Shown here piece by piece: positions 1-12,609 of a stretch of 64,000 nt of DNA. The notes under the pieces were generated by a model that made no database searches, had not been told where the DNA came from, and was given only the letters and a program-made list of their open reading frames with translations. A program made the position numbers and the translations under genes. Source of the DNA: Symbiodinium natans. Lineage: Eukaryota > Sar > Dinophyceae > Suessiales > Symbiodiniaceae. Position 1 is the stretch's first letter, and each line of letters begins with the position of its first letter. The stretch spans positions 908,886 to 972,885 of the forward strand of contig CAJNDS010002412.1 in the NCBI GenBank assembly GCA_905221605.1, in the 5' to 3' direction.

Positions 1-3000
1 GTGGCCATCTCGGGACGAGCCACTCACCAAAAAGCTGCCTTTGCTTGGCTCCGGCTCCTGGCGCCGTGGGTTTAGGGTTTAGGGTTTGGGGCTTAGGGCT
101 GAGGGGTAGTGATTCTTGAAAGCTCTTATAAGGGTTTGTTCGGCAAACCCCGGAAGACCCTTGACCGAAAGCCCCTTTTTCCCTCAAGCCCGAAAACCCT
201 GCCTTAGGGACGAGATGAACCCTAAAGGGCTTTATGGTTTGGGATTATAGTAGGACAGGGTATCATGACCCCCAATTTTCTGGGTTTAGGGTTTAGGGTT
301 TCGAGTTCCCTAAACCCTAAACCCTAAACCCTAAACCCTTTTTGAAAACCTAAACCCTAAAACCCTCGAAGCCCGCTCAGCTCCTTCGCGGCCGCCTCGG
401 AGGTCGATGGGCTGACAGCTGCCTTCACGTCAGACCTTCGCAGTGGCTATCGGGGTTAGGGCTTAGGTTTAGGGTTTAGGGTTTAGGGTTTAGGGTTTTA
501 GGGTTTAGGGTTTAGGGTTTAGAGTTGAGGGTTTACGGATTAGGGTCAGCTCGACCACCGGTAGCCCAGTAACCATACCTACAATGAGAGCACCACTTTT
601 GTGGGGTTGGTTCTTTTATAAGGGAACCTTGAACCTAAAACAACTGGCAAAGGGCACCACTGGGCTGCCAGGGCAGAGCGGCGTAGGGGTGGGGTGGTTT
701 AGGGTTGCAGGTTTTAGGGCGTTTGGGCTGTTTTGTTTTGTATATTTATACATACATACATACATACATGCATACATGCATACATACACGTATACCCACA
801 TACCCTGGGATATACTCTGCTGGCAACTATCATGACGATGATTGGGGAGGTTGGCGTGAGGGTCATAAAGTAGGGGGGGAGCTCCGCCGGCACTGAATTC
901 CCCGTTTAGTCGTAAACCCTAAACCCACAACCCTAAACCCTAAACTCTCAGACCCCCGCTTCTTTGCAGTGCGGAGCCCCGAAACTTCCAAAACCCCGTA
1001 GCCCTACACTCCTGAACCCGAAGCCTTGCGATGTCCCCCCGTATACAAACAGTCCTGAATAGGGATTCTAGTACCCCCTACTAAGGACTGTCCTGTTAAG
1101 GACTGTTAGTTTAGGGGGGAACATCCCAACCTTAACCCTAAACCCTAAACCCCAAACCCTAAACCCTAAATTAGCATCAGGGGAAACATCCCAACCTAAG
1201 CCCAACTACCTCCCAAAAATGCCCTCGCTGAGCCGGCCTCGACCCAGATGATGGCGCTAACCTCTGGCCTTGGCTACTCCAAAAAACAAGGAGAAAAAGG
1301 GGTTTGGGGTTTAGGGTTTAGGGTTTGGGTTGGGATGTTCCACCTGATGCTAATTTCGGGTTTAGGGTTTAGGTTTTACTCTTCCAACAAAATAAAGAAA
1401 CGCAAAAAAAGTTTAAAGTTCAACTCTTGGCTAAGTAAGTCATTGAGATGCTGCGTGGGATGGCACTTCGAGAAGCGGGCTTGGAGGCTTGAGGTCTTGG
1501 GCTCGAACTTTGTTTGTGTCTTTTGAAATACTATCTATGTCGTGAAATTAAAAGCATGAACGTATAACTAACATATTTGCTTAGGAAGTGAAATTTGGGG
1601 GGCTGGGGCTAAAGGACTCTGGGTTTTTTTGGGACCGCTTTGGTAAGGATCAAGTCTGAGGAGTTAGGTCTTCGGGCCACTGCGATCCTGTTACAGTCCT
1701 TCGAACACTCACACTCCTTCACCCCCTCTCCTTGCTCCCCCGCCGCCCGATGAACACCGAAACCCGAAACCCTAAACCCTAGGCCTGAACCAGCTTTCTG
1801 CTTTCTGCATGTCAGCATAGAGAAGCCTGGGCAAAGTGAGCCCCCAGCTCGTATGAGACGATGGTCGAGAATCCCTGATTTTTCTTTTTCGTGAGGCTCG
1901 CAAGCTGAGAGGCCTTCTCATCTCCACCCATGCAGAGCCCGCCGGGCCCAAAGCCCCTTTGACAGAGCAGCATTTTGAGGAGTTCCCCTTATACTCACAG
2001 CTCCTTAAGAGGGATTATAAAACAGGGGGTACTGTACTCCCCTTGTTAAGGACTGTTAGTATGAGGGGCATCAACCCAAGATCAGCATCTGATGAGCTGC
2101 CATGAGAGGTGGAACATTAGCAAGATTTGCATGCTTGAGCCTCTTGCTAAGAGGGTTTAGGGTTTAGGGTTTAGGGTTTAGGGTTTAGGGTTTAGGGTTT
2201 CGGCAGCGCAGCTTCCCAACCGTCGCTCAAGGCATCCATGGCGAACTCACTGAACCCGAGTCTCGTCGTGCTGAACTTGGAACCCTAGCAAACATTTAGT
2301 TTCAGCTGCTTCTTAGGAATTACAGTATGCAAAAAACATATCCCAAGTATCCGAAGGTAATATGCAATTAAAACTTTCCTCTGGGCTCCGGGTCTCCGAG
2401 ACGATTTGACAACAACAAGGGGTCTAAACCCTAAACCCCCCCAACCCTACACCGCTAAACCCTAAACCCTTTATAAACCCTAAACCCTAAACCCTAAACC
2501 CTAAACCCTAAACCCTAAACCCTGGTCCGGGTGTTTGTAGTTTTGGGAAGAGGCAACTGAGATTCTAGCATAGGGCCTATAGGAATAGTGTAGAAATCCT
2601 GAAGGTTTAGGGTTCAGGGCTATTCTGGGAAGCTCTGTTTGAAAGCTTTGATCCTCGGACACAGCTCTGCGCAGGCCACGCGAGTCAGGAGTCAGGACAG
2701 CTCCAGGTATGACTGCGCGCCCATCCTTGGAAAAAAAAAAACGCTTTTTGCGGTTTGGAGCTTAGACTAATAGGGGTGAGATTCTTGGTTCAGGGATGTG
2801 GCCAGGTAAACACTGCTTAGGGTTTAGGGTTTAGGGTTTATAGGTTTATAGGTTTATAGGGTTTATAGGGTTTAGGGTTTAGGGTTTAGGGTTTAGGGGT
2901 ACTGACAGGAACTGCCGACCCGATCCCTCCCCCAAAGACCCATCCCCCAAACCCTATGAACTCTATGTCCAAGGCTGGCTGCACCAACCCCTTCGGTACG

Positions 3001-5611
3001 GTCCGAGGCCTGAAGACTATACTGAAGCTGCTCGGTAATCAGCACTGGGATCCAAGGACGTTCTTGAACCTTGAGACCCACTCCCCCAAAACCCTAAGCC
3101 CTAAACAAACTACGTACCAAAGCCCGAAGCAGACACCGAGGTGCAGTGAGGGCGAGGCAGCGTTCGTGGACTTTTCGAAGACCGGCTTCCCCTGGCGCTC
3201 TCCTGGGTATCAGGAACGGATGCACCAACCAAAAGGCCTAAGAACCTCAAACCTATGCCTTTTTTGTAGGCTCATTCATAACGTACAAGCAAAGCAGGTG
3301 CTGGGTCCTTAACTACTATTTGCTTAAGAACCCCCCAAAAACGAAAGACAATAAACAGCAAATAGTCGTCAAGGCCCCCTAAACCCTAAACCGTAAAAGC
3401 CCTCGGCCCTCTAAGCAACACATGTGCAGCGGCTGCCAAAGCCAAGGTGCGATGAATGAGGAAGGCTCCAAAGGCGCAAGCAGCCACCTCGTTTAGGGTT
3501 TAGGGTTTAGGGTTTAGGGTTGAGGGTTGAGGGTTGAGGGTTGAGGGTTTAGGGTTTAGGGTTTAGCGTTTCGGGTTTCGGGTTTAGGGTTCAGGTTTTT
3601 CTTTGCCACCTGCCTAGTCGACCCTCATGAGGGCTGAGGGCTTTGTTTTCTTTCGTTTCTTCTCTCACACGTGGCACACCTTCGAAAAGTTGCACAGGCC
3701 GGAGAAGGTGCCAAAACCCTGAACCCGAACCTCTACACCCGGAAACCTAAACCTAAACCCTAAACCCTAAACCCCAAACCCAAAACCCTAAACCCCAAAC
3801 CCTAAACCCTAAACCGCATAAGCCCTGCATGCCCTATAAGCCTATGCTAACCATAAGTCGCAGACCCTAAGCCAAAAGTCACAAACCCCAAACCCCTTAG
3901 CCCAAGAGGAAGCAAGAAACAACCCTTGTAGGGTTTAGGGTTTAAAGGTTTAACGTTTCGGGTGTAGGGTTTAGGGTTTAGGGATTTGGGCCCTTGAGAA
4001 AAAAAGGGGAATAAGGACCTTCTCTGGGTCCTAGATACTACACCCTAAACCCTGAACCCCGAACCCCCAGACCAAACCCCAAACCCCAAATCCTTAAACC
4101 CCCACAAAATCCTAAACCCCCCCCCCCCCCCAACATCCTAAACCCCAAAACTCTAATAACCCCCTTTTTTTACGGCTAGGACTGCTAATAACCCCCTAAA
4201 CCCTAAACCCTAAACCCTAAACCCTAAACCCTAAACCCTATAGTTGAATCCGAGCCGCTGCGATGGCGGAGACCGTCGCCAAGGCGATGCGCATCATGGC
4301 AAGCCTTATGGCGAGGCAAGCTCTGGGGGCCTGGAGTCCCTGGGACTGCATCGCCCCCTACCTTTCAGGTGTAGGGTTTAGGGTTTAGGGCTAGGGTTTA
4401 GGGTTTAGGGTTTAGGGCTTAGGGCTAAGGTTTATAGGGTTTTGGGTTCAGGGTTCAGGGTCTATTCTCGACTAGGCCCGGCAGATGTTTGTGGAGCGGA
4501 AGAGGTGGGAGATGGTACGGGTGAACCGCATGGTACAACCTCCATCTGATTCGAAATCGGTACTGAGTCTGCCTGACCCTAAACCCTAAACCCTAAACCC
4601 TAAACCCTAAACCCTAGACCCTAGACCCTAGACCCCAGAACCTAGACCCTAGACCCTACCCAGACCCTAAACCCTAAACCCTAAACCGCAGCTACAGGTG
4701 GAGGGTTGAGGACTTTGTCCGAGCGTCACTTTGACCAGCTGTCCTACGGCGAAGCCCAGGTCGAAGGTGGACAAGGAGCTAATACGGGGACCCTAAACCC
4801 TAAACCCTAAACCCCAAACCCCAAACCCTAAACCCTAAACCCCGTAATAGGGCTTACTAGTTCATGGTTGGGAGAGAAGTTTCTATTCCATATTGAGTTT
4901 AAGTCCTTTAAGAATGCAAAATGTTACCCCACGATGACAAAGTTTAGGGTCAGGGTTATAAGGGCTTTCCTGGGACTGTATAATTTACCTACAGTTGAGC
5001 AGTAACTACCCTTAACCCATAAAGCTGTAGGTAAGTAAAGAGGGTCCCAGGTTCAGAGTGGGAATAGGTTTGAGGGATGATGATAGAAGACGGGAGCATA
5101 AGGGAATCCTATGAGTAGTTATTCCAACCCCTGTATCTCAGCGACGGCCTGTGCGTTGCGATTTAAGGAACATGGCTGCAGAAGGTGGAACAAAATCTGA
5201 CAAGTCCTGAATGCTCTTCTAGCTAAGCTCGGCCTTGATGAATTGTTGGGACTCTGTTCACCTACAGTTTAGTAGAAACTAGCCTTAACCAGTAGCTATA
5301 ACCCATAAGACTGTAGGTAACGAGGGTCCCAGGTTACTGGGCTTAGGGCTGTCAGACAGCGCAAGTTCTTCTACCGAGAGCCCGAAGCCTGCGCCCAGAA
5401 ACCCTTTTGCTCCAGTGCTCTCTCGCATGCCCTCCTAGAGACCCTAAGCCCTAAACCCCAAGACCCGAAACCCTAAACCCCAAAACCCTGGCCCCCAAAA
5501 CCCTAAACCCCAAACTCTCAACCCAGCGGCAGCGTCTCTGCAGCCAGCTTTGCCTGGCCGAAACCTGCGCAAATGGCTGGCAGAGTGTTCTGGTCACGGG
5601 AGCTCGGATAA
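1..5611 (+). CDS. Series of candidate + strand exon islands
   Basis: Islands open in one + frame and bounded by telomeric tracts or plausible splice sites: 1-69 (ATHQKAAFAWLRLLAPW, then GTTTAGGG), 371-453 (SSFAAASEVDGLTAAFTSD), 2217-2289 (ASQPSLKASMANSLNPSLVV), 2638-2707 (ESFDPRTQLCAGHASQESGQ, donor CAG|GTATGA), 3121-3237, 3423-3491, 4253-4372 (AETVAKAMRIMASLMARQAL), 4473-4573 (RQMFVERKRWEMVRVNRMVQ), 4690-4790 (LSERHFDQLSYGEAQVEGGQ), 5526-5611. A 100-base open frame is common by chance, so single islands prove little. The composition is protein-like and the arrangement mirrors that of the reconstructed genes. Whether they form one gene is unknown. Confidence 0.38.
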
Positions 5612-5902
5612 CCCTAGACCCCTAAACCCTAAACCCTAAACCCTAAACCCTAAATTCTTTCAACCCAGGCTCTGGTGTAGAGCGAAGGGCTTCACTACAT
5701 AAATTCCCCTTATTCCGCGCCAAGAACTTGTCAGATGAACTATGAACACACCCCAATCGTTAGATTCTAATCACACATGTGCAAGGGGGACTGGTAGCTG
5801 CCCGATATAAATTTTCAGGAGCTACGTAGGGCAAAATTCAAGACTTGAAGGGCTTAGAGGCTGCTTCCAAAGCTAATGTTGCACTGACTTGATTTTTGTT
5901 TG

Positions 5903-6235
5903 TTTTAAGGGTTGTGTTTTGGGATAAGGGCTTACGCAGTAAGGCTTGAGGCCCTGAGGGTCTTGGGCTCCAGGAATCTTAAAGAGCCAGAGCGCGGAGA
6001 ATCCAGAAATCTAAGCACGGCCAGTTCCATGTAAAGCCTTCTGGAAATTCATCACGAAACGAGGCCCCAAACAAATTTTGTGATAGGTAGCCCACGGGCC
6101 GGTCAGGCTGTCTTTCGTAAGTTTGTCTGGCTACCCTCTATAATACCAAGTTTTTTCGGATGAATTCCTTTTTTAAGGGTTTGTGTTTAGGGTTAAGGGC
6201 TTACGCAGTAAGGCTTGAGGCCCTGAGGGCCTGGG
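5903..6235. repeat. Direct repeat pair of about 65 bp
   Basis: AAGGGCTTACGCAGTAAGGC and the following TTGAGGCCCTGAGGGxCT occur at about 5925-5970 and 6195-6240, separated by about 270 bp. The second copy is followed by GGAGGCCCTGGCTGGAGGCC repetition and by poly-C/poly-G blocks. Confidence 0.75.
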
Positions 6236-6817
6236 GCTCCAGGTTTCTTAAAGGCTGGAGGCCCTGGCTGGAGGCCCTGAGGGCGGTCCGCCCCCCCCAC
6301 CCCCCCCATTTGTTTGGGGGGGGTCGCCGCGCCAGGCGTTTATAGAGGGTCCAAATTTGTTTGGGGTGGGGGGGGGGGGGCATACTACAGACAGTGCAAC
6401 ATTAGTGGTCTTGGGTTCAGTTTAGGGTTTAGGGTTTAGGGTTTAGGGGTTAGGGTTTAGGGCTTAGGGTTTAGGGTTTCGGGTTTAGGGTCTAGGGTCT
6501 AGGGTCTAGGGTTTAGGGTTTAGGGTTTAGGGTTCCGCCACCCGCACCAAACTCCCTCCTCCGTGTCGATCCAGACAAACATCCAGGAGGCATGGTGCCA
6601 TAATAGACATGCGGTGACTGTCCAGGGCACATGTTGCTGAACAACAGACTGCCAACGTCGCACAGAGCAAGTTGTGACAATCGGATGCACTTCCTGCGTA
6701 CGCATGTGGCGAGCTCCTGTCTGGCCCCTGTCACGCCATGTGGCGCGGTCACTTGCAGGATCACATAGGGCATCCCACTTACAGGGTATCGGGGCTTCAG
6801 GGTTGACAACCAAACCC

Positions 6818-7290
6818 TTAACCCAGGAGATAGGAGAAGTAACTAACAACACCGCCGTGAGGTCGCTGTGCGTTGAAATATCGATGAAGCACCTTCTGCA
6901 CCGAACTGGAATCTGGCCTACATGTCCAATATAACTCCAAGTACGCAAATCTCCATTGAAAGGTCCAGCTGAAGTGATTTAGCATGATGTATATCGCCCT
7001 GCGCCTCACACGGTGTAAGGACAAGGCAATCTCTTCCGAAGCTGCATGTGGCAGGAAGAGGATACCGATCATGATGGTGACATGCAGCATGGTCAGAGAC
7101 AGCATGAGCGCTTGCGCGGGGAACATGACTGGGGCATACCATCCAAAAGTAGGAAAGACGTATCGGTTAGCCGGTCTGAAACCCAGCTCAGGCTCACCCC
7201 ATCGTAACCCCTTGAGCACGGCACGAAGTTCATGGAACGCCTGATTGGCACGGCGCTTGGCACCAGGAAACAACAGACCCTAGAGATCAA
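6818..7290 (-). CDS. Coding-like block with hydrophobic segment, hypothetical
   Basis: An open minus-strand frame of about 150 codons with a region rich in aromatic and hydrophobic residues (FGWYAPVMFPAQALMLSLTM followed by HVTIMIGILFL), which could span a membrane. Arg-rich stretches lie on both sides. It ends at a stop at 6818-6820. In the following 300 bases (6520-6817) other minus-strand frames stay open, so frameshift decay or another intron is possible. Family not recognised. Confidence 0.42.
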
Positions 7291-7431
7291 GAGCCATATC
7301 TGTTTTTCGTGCTGCGCCTGGTGGGGTTTTCTGAAAATAGACACTATCTATGTTTGGCGTTCTGCGCAACCAAAAAAATAGTGCTTTTGCTGTGGCGGGA
7401 GCAAAATAGATTTTCGCATACGGTCCGACAC

Positions 7432-7640
7432 AGCCCGTTTTTGTACAAATAGATATACAGATAGATACGAATAGATGCGCTGAGATAAGATTAGACGTGT
7501 TTTGCAGCATAATAGATACGAATTTTTGATACTTTAAATACTCACCCAAAATACATATCTTTATACATACGTGTAGATGCGGTTTTTAGATACGGGCGTT
7601 ATAGAGACGTTGTGATACGCTTTTTTGATAATGAGACGAG
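7432..7640. repeat. Degenerate AGATACGAATAGATACG repeat region
   Basis: AT-rich sequence with many degenerate copies of ATAGATACGAATAGAT on one strand. A second patch of the same unit occurs at 9112-9300. Telomere units are absent here. The two patches border the 7.9-8.3 kb coding-like block and could mark the limits of an older inserted segment. Confidence 0.55.
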
Positions 7641-7711
7641 AAGGGAAGAAATTAGAATTATATACATATCAAGATAGACAGAACCGTGTATATATATATA
7701 TAAGCTTATTG

Positions 7712-7743
7712 CCCATATTCAAGCTTATAAGCTTGAACATGGG
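7712..7743. repeat. 32-bp near-perfect palindrome
   Basis: CCCATATTCAAGCTTA and its inverse TAAGCTTGAACATGGG meet head to head, with one mismatched pair. It lies directly before a GGC/GCA microsatellite. It could form a cruciform. Confidence 0.8.
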
Positions 7744-7783
7744 CGGCGGCAGCGGCGGCAGCGGCGGCGGCGGCGGCGGCGCC

Positions 7784-7826
<43 letters not shown>
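7740..7826. repeat. GGC/GCA trinucleotide microsatellite
   Basis: A (GGC)n stretch followed by (GCA)n up to 7826. It could encode poly-Gly/Ser on + or poly-Ala/Cys-type runs on minus, but the flanking frames give no support for translation. Confidence 0.85.
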
Positions 7827-7902
7827 CGTTCGGGTTTTGGGTTTAGTCACGAAGTCCACTCGGTGTGACACATCAGTCCTTTTCCGACTCGCGCCTTTTA
7901 AC

Positions 7903-8292
7903 CTACTTTACCTTACGCAACAAACCGAACCCAACACCGTCAACACCAGGGCAGCGTGTTTTCAGCAGCACTCCGGCACCTGCAGCCACAGAAGCCTGAG
8001 CATGACCTGCTGGTGCATGGAGTGTCCTTTCGACACGCTGCTCCACAAGGTCTTTACCTGCCTGTTTTTTGGCTTCGTCAGAGTACACCCAGTATGTTCG
8101 GGGCACTCCGGCCATCAGGATATGCTGTGGCAGATGTTGAAAATCGTGAAACTTCGGACACACGCAGAAATCACAGCAGGCATAGTGAAACATGTGCTCG
8201 ACAGAAAGTCTTCTCCACTGCATGAGCTCCTGGTCGGTCAGCACGTGCGCGCGAGCCATCCTGCAAATGCCAGCTATAGGGCCTGCATACAC
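7903..8292 (-). CDS. Coding-like block, hypothetical (Cys/His-rich)
   Basis: A minus-strand frame of 129 codons with protein-like composition, including DQELMQWRRLSVEHMFHYAC, CDFCVCPKFHDFQHLPQHIL and VYSDEAKKQAGKDLVEQRVE. A longer + strand frame overlaps it (7837-8502) but is rich in Cys, His, Ser and Trp, as shadow frames are. I prefer the minus strand. Cys and His clusters hint at metal binding. No family recognised. Confidence 0.42.
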   Translation of the reverse strand: MYAGPIAGICRMARAHVLTDQELMQWRRLSVEHMFHYACCDFCVCPKFHDFQHLPQHILMAGVPRTYWVYSDEAKKQAGKDLVEQRVERTLHAPAGHAQASVAAGAGVLLKTRCPGVDGVGFGLLRKVK

Positions 8293-9757
8293 TGGAACCT
8301 GTGTTCCCCGAGGTCGGCGTCAAGTCCAAACAGGCTTGTGCTCAGCGGTGTCGGAGTTTGGTCTCCAACCCCAACCCATGCTGTTCAAAACAAAGGTTTT
8401 TGTGTTAAGGAATTTAAGTCAGGAATAAAGGCTTTCATCAGGTTTGTTAATTCTGTCGGTTTGTACATGCACGCGGGTTCGGGTATTTTGCGCGAAGATT
8501 AGTAATTAATTCGTGGCTTACAGGGTCGGTGTTGAAGGGTCGGTCACAGGATTTACGTTGAGAAGTCTGAGGGTTTAGCGGTGTAGGAGGTTAGGCGTAT
8601 CTGCCTGGGCTTTGTAGGGGCAAACACATTGAACTGTTCTGAAACTAAAGCCTTCAGCCTTCCCACCCCTAAGCCCTAAAACCCTTATTATACACCAAGC
8701 CACAGAAGCCCGTGAACAAAACACGAAACCCTTCTACGTGAAACCGCTGAGCCCCGCTGAGCCCCGAAACACCCCTTAATTACATTATTCGACCTAAAGC
8801 CGTGAGCCCTAAACCCCCTGAACGTTAAGCCCCCGCACGGCACAAGCCCTAGACGTACCCCTTCGACAGCCCTGATAACCCCAAACCCACGAACAAAATG
8901 CTTAAACCCATTAGGCCCCCAAACCCAAAACCGCCGAACCCCTACACCCCGAAATCCTCGCACTCCTGGACACCAGTACTTTGGCCTAGCTTGCAGGTGT
9001 AACGTTGAAGATCAGCGACCACGTCTGGGTTTTGGGCGGGGGGCTTTCAAGTACGGAAATAAAAAAAAAGTTGCCAAAATGTTGATGCTGGCTGCCTCAT
9101 GATGATTGCCGGAAATAGATACGAACAGTTACAAATAGATATGGTTAGATACGAATAGATACGTTTTTAGATACTGTTTAGATATGGTTGCAAAAACATG
9201 GACATGCGTCGAAAATACATACGGAATCAATTTTCAGTACTTGCGGCCTCTTAAGAATCCTTTTTCCAGATACGTCGAGAATCCGTTCTTTTGGATACGG
9301 TCGCATATACACAGCAAAATTGGCGCGAGAATCTAAAGAAACTACTCGCGATCTCTAGGGGAGTGGACAGAGATTCAGTGGTACCAATGTGCGTCAGAGG
9401 CTTGCGCCAGTGCAGATCCAACTTTGTCACATCATCGACAACACATCGCAGACAATCCGGCAAACCCTGCCCTACAGAGTAGCGTCCACACCCGCCATGA
9501 GCAACTTGGGAGTTGCGAGGAAGCTTCCGATGTGTCAACCTTTGTCCCAAGACCAATTCAAGTGAAACCCTTTCGTGATCACAACCGAGCTCCACGCGTG
9601 AACCTGGGACAACTTTGATGTCTAGTTGACGAGGGATACGTCGCATAGTCACTGGCTGGCTGACAGCTGCAAAGTCGAGGCACGTGGCCGAACGGTTGCC
9701 AAATCTATAGTTGGCTGATCCCTAGACCCTAAACCCTAAACCCCAAGTCCTAAAGGC

Positions 9758-9898
9758 TCCAGGACCGGCTCCTGCAGCTCCACGACCAGGCGGCCAACCA
9801 GGATACCAAGGCTCGCCTCACCGCCGCTGCGAGTTGCGCATGCGGGTGCGGCGAGAGCCTTCCTGGCGCGCCGCATTCATCATCAACTGCAGCTTGAG
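9758..9898 (+). CDS. Candidate exon, helical and Gln/Ala-rich
   Basis: Open in one + frame for 46 codons to a stop, reading RLQDRLLQLHDQAANQDTKA and on through a small Cys cluster (SCACGCGE). Telomeric units lie on both sides. Unrecognised. Confidence 0.4.
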
Positions 9899-10056
9899 CC
9901 AAAATGGCCGCAAACGTCAGACCCTAAACCCTAAACCTAAACCCTTTTGAACTCTGAACCCTAACCTGGCCCAAACCCTTTTGCTGCAGGCTTGCGTGAA
10001 TCCTCGCCTGGATGTGTCGCGCTTGTTCTCCGAACAAAGCCAGACACAGAATGAAC

Positions 10057-10395
10057 CTACTGATTGACAAGTGTTCTCGAGCTGACCGTGCCGCCATGTT
10101 TGCGAATCTCTTCACGAAGTATCACGCACAAACGAATGAGCCATGAGCGTCGTTCACCGCGAGGGGCCTCCCTGTGCTCTCGTTGGAGATCGGACAAAAT
10201 GGCTTGCAACCCCTTTACCACCTCCGCATCACTCTTCGCCTGTGCAACAAAATGTCGCACGAAGCCTTCTGGATCATCCCGCAAGGAAGGAAAGGTGTTC
10301 GGTTCGCAAGAGTCGCCAGATCTGAGGTCATGGTTGTCTCGTTTGTGTTGGTTGGGCTCCCCTGTGTCCAAAGCATCAGTGGCCCAAACCCTAAA
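10057..10395 (-). CDS. Coding-like block, hypothetical helical protein
   Basis: An open minus-strand frame of about 110 codons outside the telomere tract. It has balanced, charged composition (DDPEGFVRHFVAQAKSDAEV, SDLQREHREAPRGERRSWLI) and ends at a stop at 10057-10059. The predicted character is helical. The apparent N-terminus runs into translated telomere repeat, so the real start is elsewhere, probably in an upstream exon. Family not recognised. Confidence 0.42.
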   Translation of the reverse strand, partial: FRVWATDALDTGEPNQHKRDNHDLRSGDSCEPNTFPSLRDDPEGFVRHFVAQAKSDAEVVKGLQAILSDLQREHREAPRGERRSWLIRLCVILREEIRKHGGTVSSRTLVNQ

Positions 10396-11194
10396 CCCTA
10401 AACCCTGAACCCTAAACCCTGAACCCTGAACCCTGAACCCTAAACCCTTTTGCATCCGGGCTTGGGGCAGTCGGCCCTAAACCCTAAACCCTAAACCCTA
10501 AACCCTAAACCCTAAACCCTACACCCTAAACCCTAAACCCTAACCCCTAACCCCTAAACCCTAAACCCCTAAACCCCTCGGACCTCGGGACAGCGCTCCC
10601 CAGGTGTTGTTCACGATCTGGGCCTCCACGTCAACGGTCGTGTACACGCCTCTTCAGAATCCCGGAGTAGGGTTTAGGGTTTGGGGTTTGGGGTTTAGGG
10701 TTTAGGGTTTAGGGTTTGGGGTTTAGGGCTTAGGGGGTTCCCGGCACTTTGCATATTGCAAGACAGGAGCAGAGGCTCTGCGAAAATTCTCTGTGGAGCC
10801 ATGATTCATGTTGCGGGTTCAACATATCAGGGGGACACGACGGCAACCCAAGCGCGCCTTGGCAAGAGAAGAAGTCTCCGGACGCGTCGGCGCAGAATTT
10901 TTCCTCACCAGGACGGGCGGTGCACAGCAAACCCACGACGGTCCGCATTTACCCTGGGCCTGTCGACAAGCTGCAAACCAGGCGTCGCCTAAGTTGTGGC
11001 TGCAGAAAACAAATATGTACATGGCCGACAAGTTGTTTCCACGAACATGCAACTGTGTAAGTACCAGAATGGCCCAAACATGCAGCCCTGGCGGTGCCAA
11101 GACAATTGCACCGCTGCAAGTAGCTGTATGCACCGAAGCCCACGCAGCCTCTGTGTCTTAGTGATGTCAGCTCTTCAGGTCTTATAAAGATCAT

Positions 11195-11345
11195 GGGTGT
11201 CCCTACGACCCCTCCTAGGTTCCACTCTTAAGTAAGCTTAGTTAATCTAAGTAATCCCGAAATAGCCTTAATTCTGGGGGGAACCTGGGAGGGGGGGGGG
11301 GGTAGTATACAGTTAGAGGGGGGTAGTAGGTAGTAGGGCCCATGA
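11195..11345. repeat. Family M repeat (TTAGTTA...AATAGCCT...GGGGG)
   Basis: TTAGTTAATCTAAGTAATCC, then AATAGCCTTAATTCTGGGGG and a poly-G run, ending GGGCCCATGAG. A diverged partner lies at 30014-30098 (TTAGTTATCCCTAAATAGCC, poly-G, ACCCATGAG). The 480 bases after it (11345-11830) hold no gene I can support. Confidence 0.6.
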
Positions 11346-11844
11346 GAAGAGGTCGGACGAAAGTCCGAGCAGCAGTAGGAGGCTCGAATTGGCAACTGGT
11401 GCAGCTCCCACTGGTTGTGGCTACCTCGGGGAGTGGAAGAATCAGGGAACTATAGAGGACCAGGGAAACTTGGCCCCGAAACCTCGGGTGTAGCTCTGGC
11501 CGTCTTCTTTGGGATTCCTATGAAACACCGCACTTCCTTCATTTTTGGATTCTGAGGGGCTTGGCCACACCTCGCGCGCGCGAACGGAAGCTAGATCACT
11601 TGTTCTATCTACACGGGGATCTACTTCCAAGCCTTGGACAACGAACTCATCGCACACCTCACCCTGAACAGCTGGAGCCTGGTAAGCCCACAGAAGCCCT
11701 TGAAGCCCTGCAAGTCAGTCCCACACCCCCAAACCTGCAAGAGTTGGCCTAAACCCTAAACCCTAAACCCTAAACCCTAAACCCTAATAAGCCCTAAGCC
11801 CTAAGCCCTAAGCCCTAAACCCTAAACCCTAAACCCTATACCTA

Positions 11845-12225
11845 TAAATCCCAGCGGCAGATCAGGCTCGCAGCGTACCAGGGCTGATAGGCTGCACTCT
11901 CAACATCGCACCGGGGGTCGTAGGCGCTGGCGTTGTACTTGCGGTAGAGGCCCGCGTTGGGGTCGCACTCCTTGGGTGTGTGGTGTGGGGTTTAGGGTTT
12001 GGGGTTTGGGGTTTGGGGTTTAGGGTTTAGGGTTTAGGGTTTAGGGTATAGGGTTTAGGGTTTTAGGCCTAACTTGGGTCGTTCCCCCTTTAATTATACT
12101 AACAGTCCTTCATAAGTATTATGACAGGGGGTACTATAATCCCTATTAAGGACTGTTAGTATAACGGGGGACATCACAAGGTGTGGTTGTTACCAGCTTT
12201 GGGGGACCTCATGAACTCTAACACT
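11845..12225 (-). CDS. Two exons of a minus-strand gene of unknown function
   Basis: The upstream exon (about 12225-12183) reads KTPVLEFMRSPKAGNNHT. The downstream exon (about 11964-11845) reads ECDPNAGLYRKYNASAYDPR and continues to PWYAASLICRW. Between them lie a family C element (12068-12180) and a TTTGGGG/TTTAGGG tract (11981-12064). A repeated ACCACAC near both exon edges suggests an insertion duplication, and removing one copy gives NNHTPKECDPN in frame. The cysteine-containing YDPRC...PWY pattern is weakly like extracellular sensor domains, but I cannot assign a family. Confidence 0.5.
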
Positions 12226-12609
12226 GGTGTCTTATGCGATAACCTCTGGCGTATGGCGGTTTCCGAAAATCGGGGTACCCTTTCTTTTGGGGGGGGGTCC
12301 CTTTAAGGGGATTTCCTCTATGTGGGGTATGAAAGGGGTACCCCTACTTTGGGAAATACCCATTTTAACCATAAAGCATTCTGGGGTTCATTCAGATTCC
12401 CCGAGGCAGGGCTCCTTATCCCCGAATAAGGGACCACAGCATCCCCCTACTTTAAAGCCCTTGAAGTAAACCCGGAGCCCTAAACTCCCTAAACCCTAAA
12501 CTCCCTAAACTCCCTAAACTCCCTAAACTCCCTAAACCCTAAACTCCTTAAACCTTAAACTCCCTAAACCTTAAACTCCCAAAACTAACCACCCTGAACC
12601 CTAAGGTTA

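Noticed and set aside
7837-8502. Longest open frame in the window (221 codons, + strand) as a gene
   Set aside because: Composition is rich in Cys, His, Ser and Trp, its start runs out of a microsatellite, and the opposite strand has a more protein-like frame over the same bases.
10749-11194. Overlapping frames of 78-117 codons on both strands
   Set aside because: All frames on both strands stay open for a similar length with similar composition. Nothing favours one.
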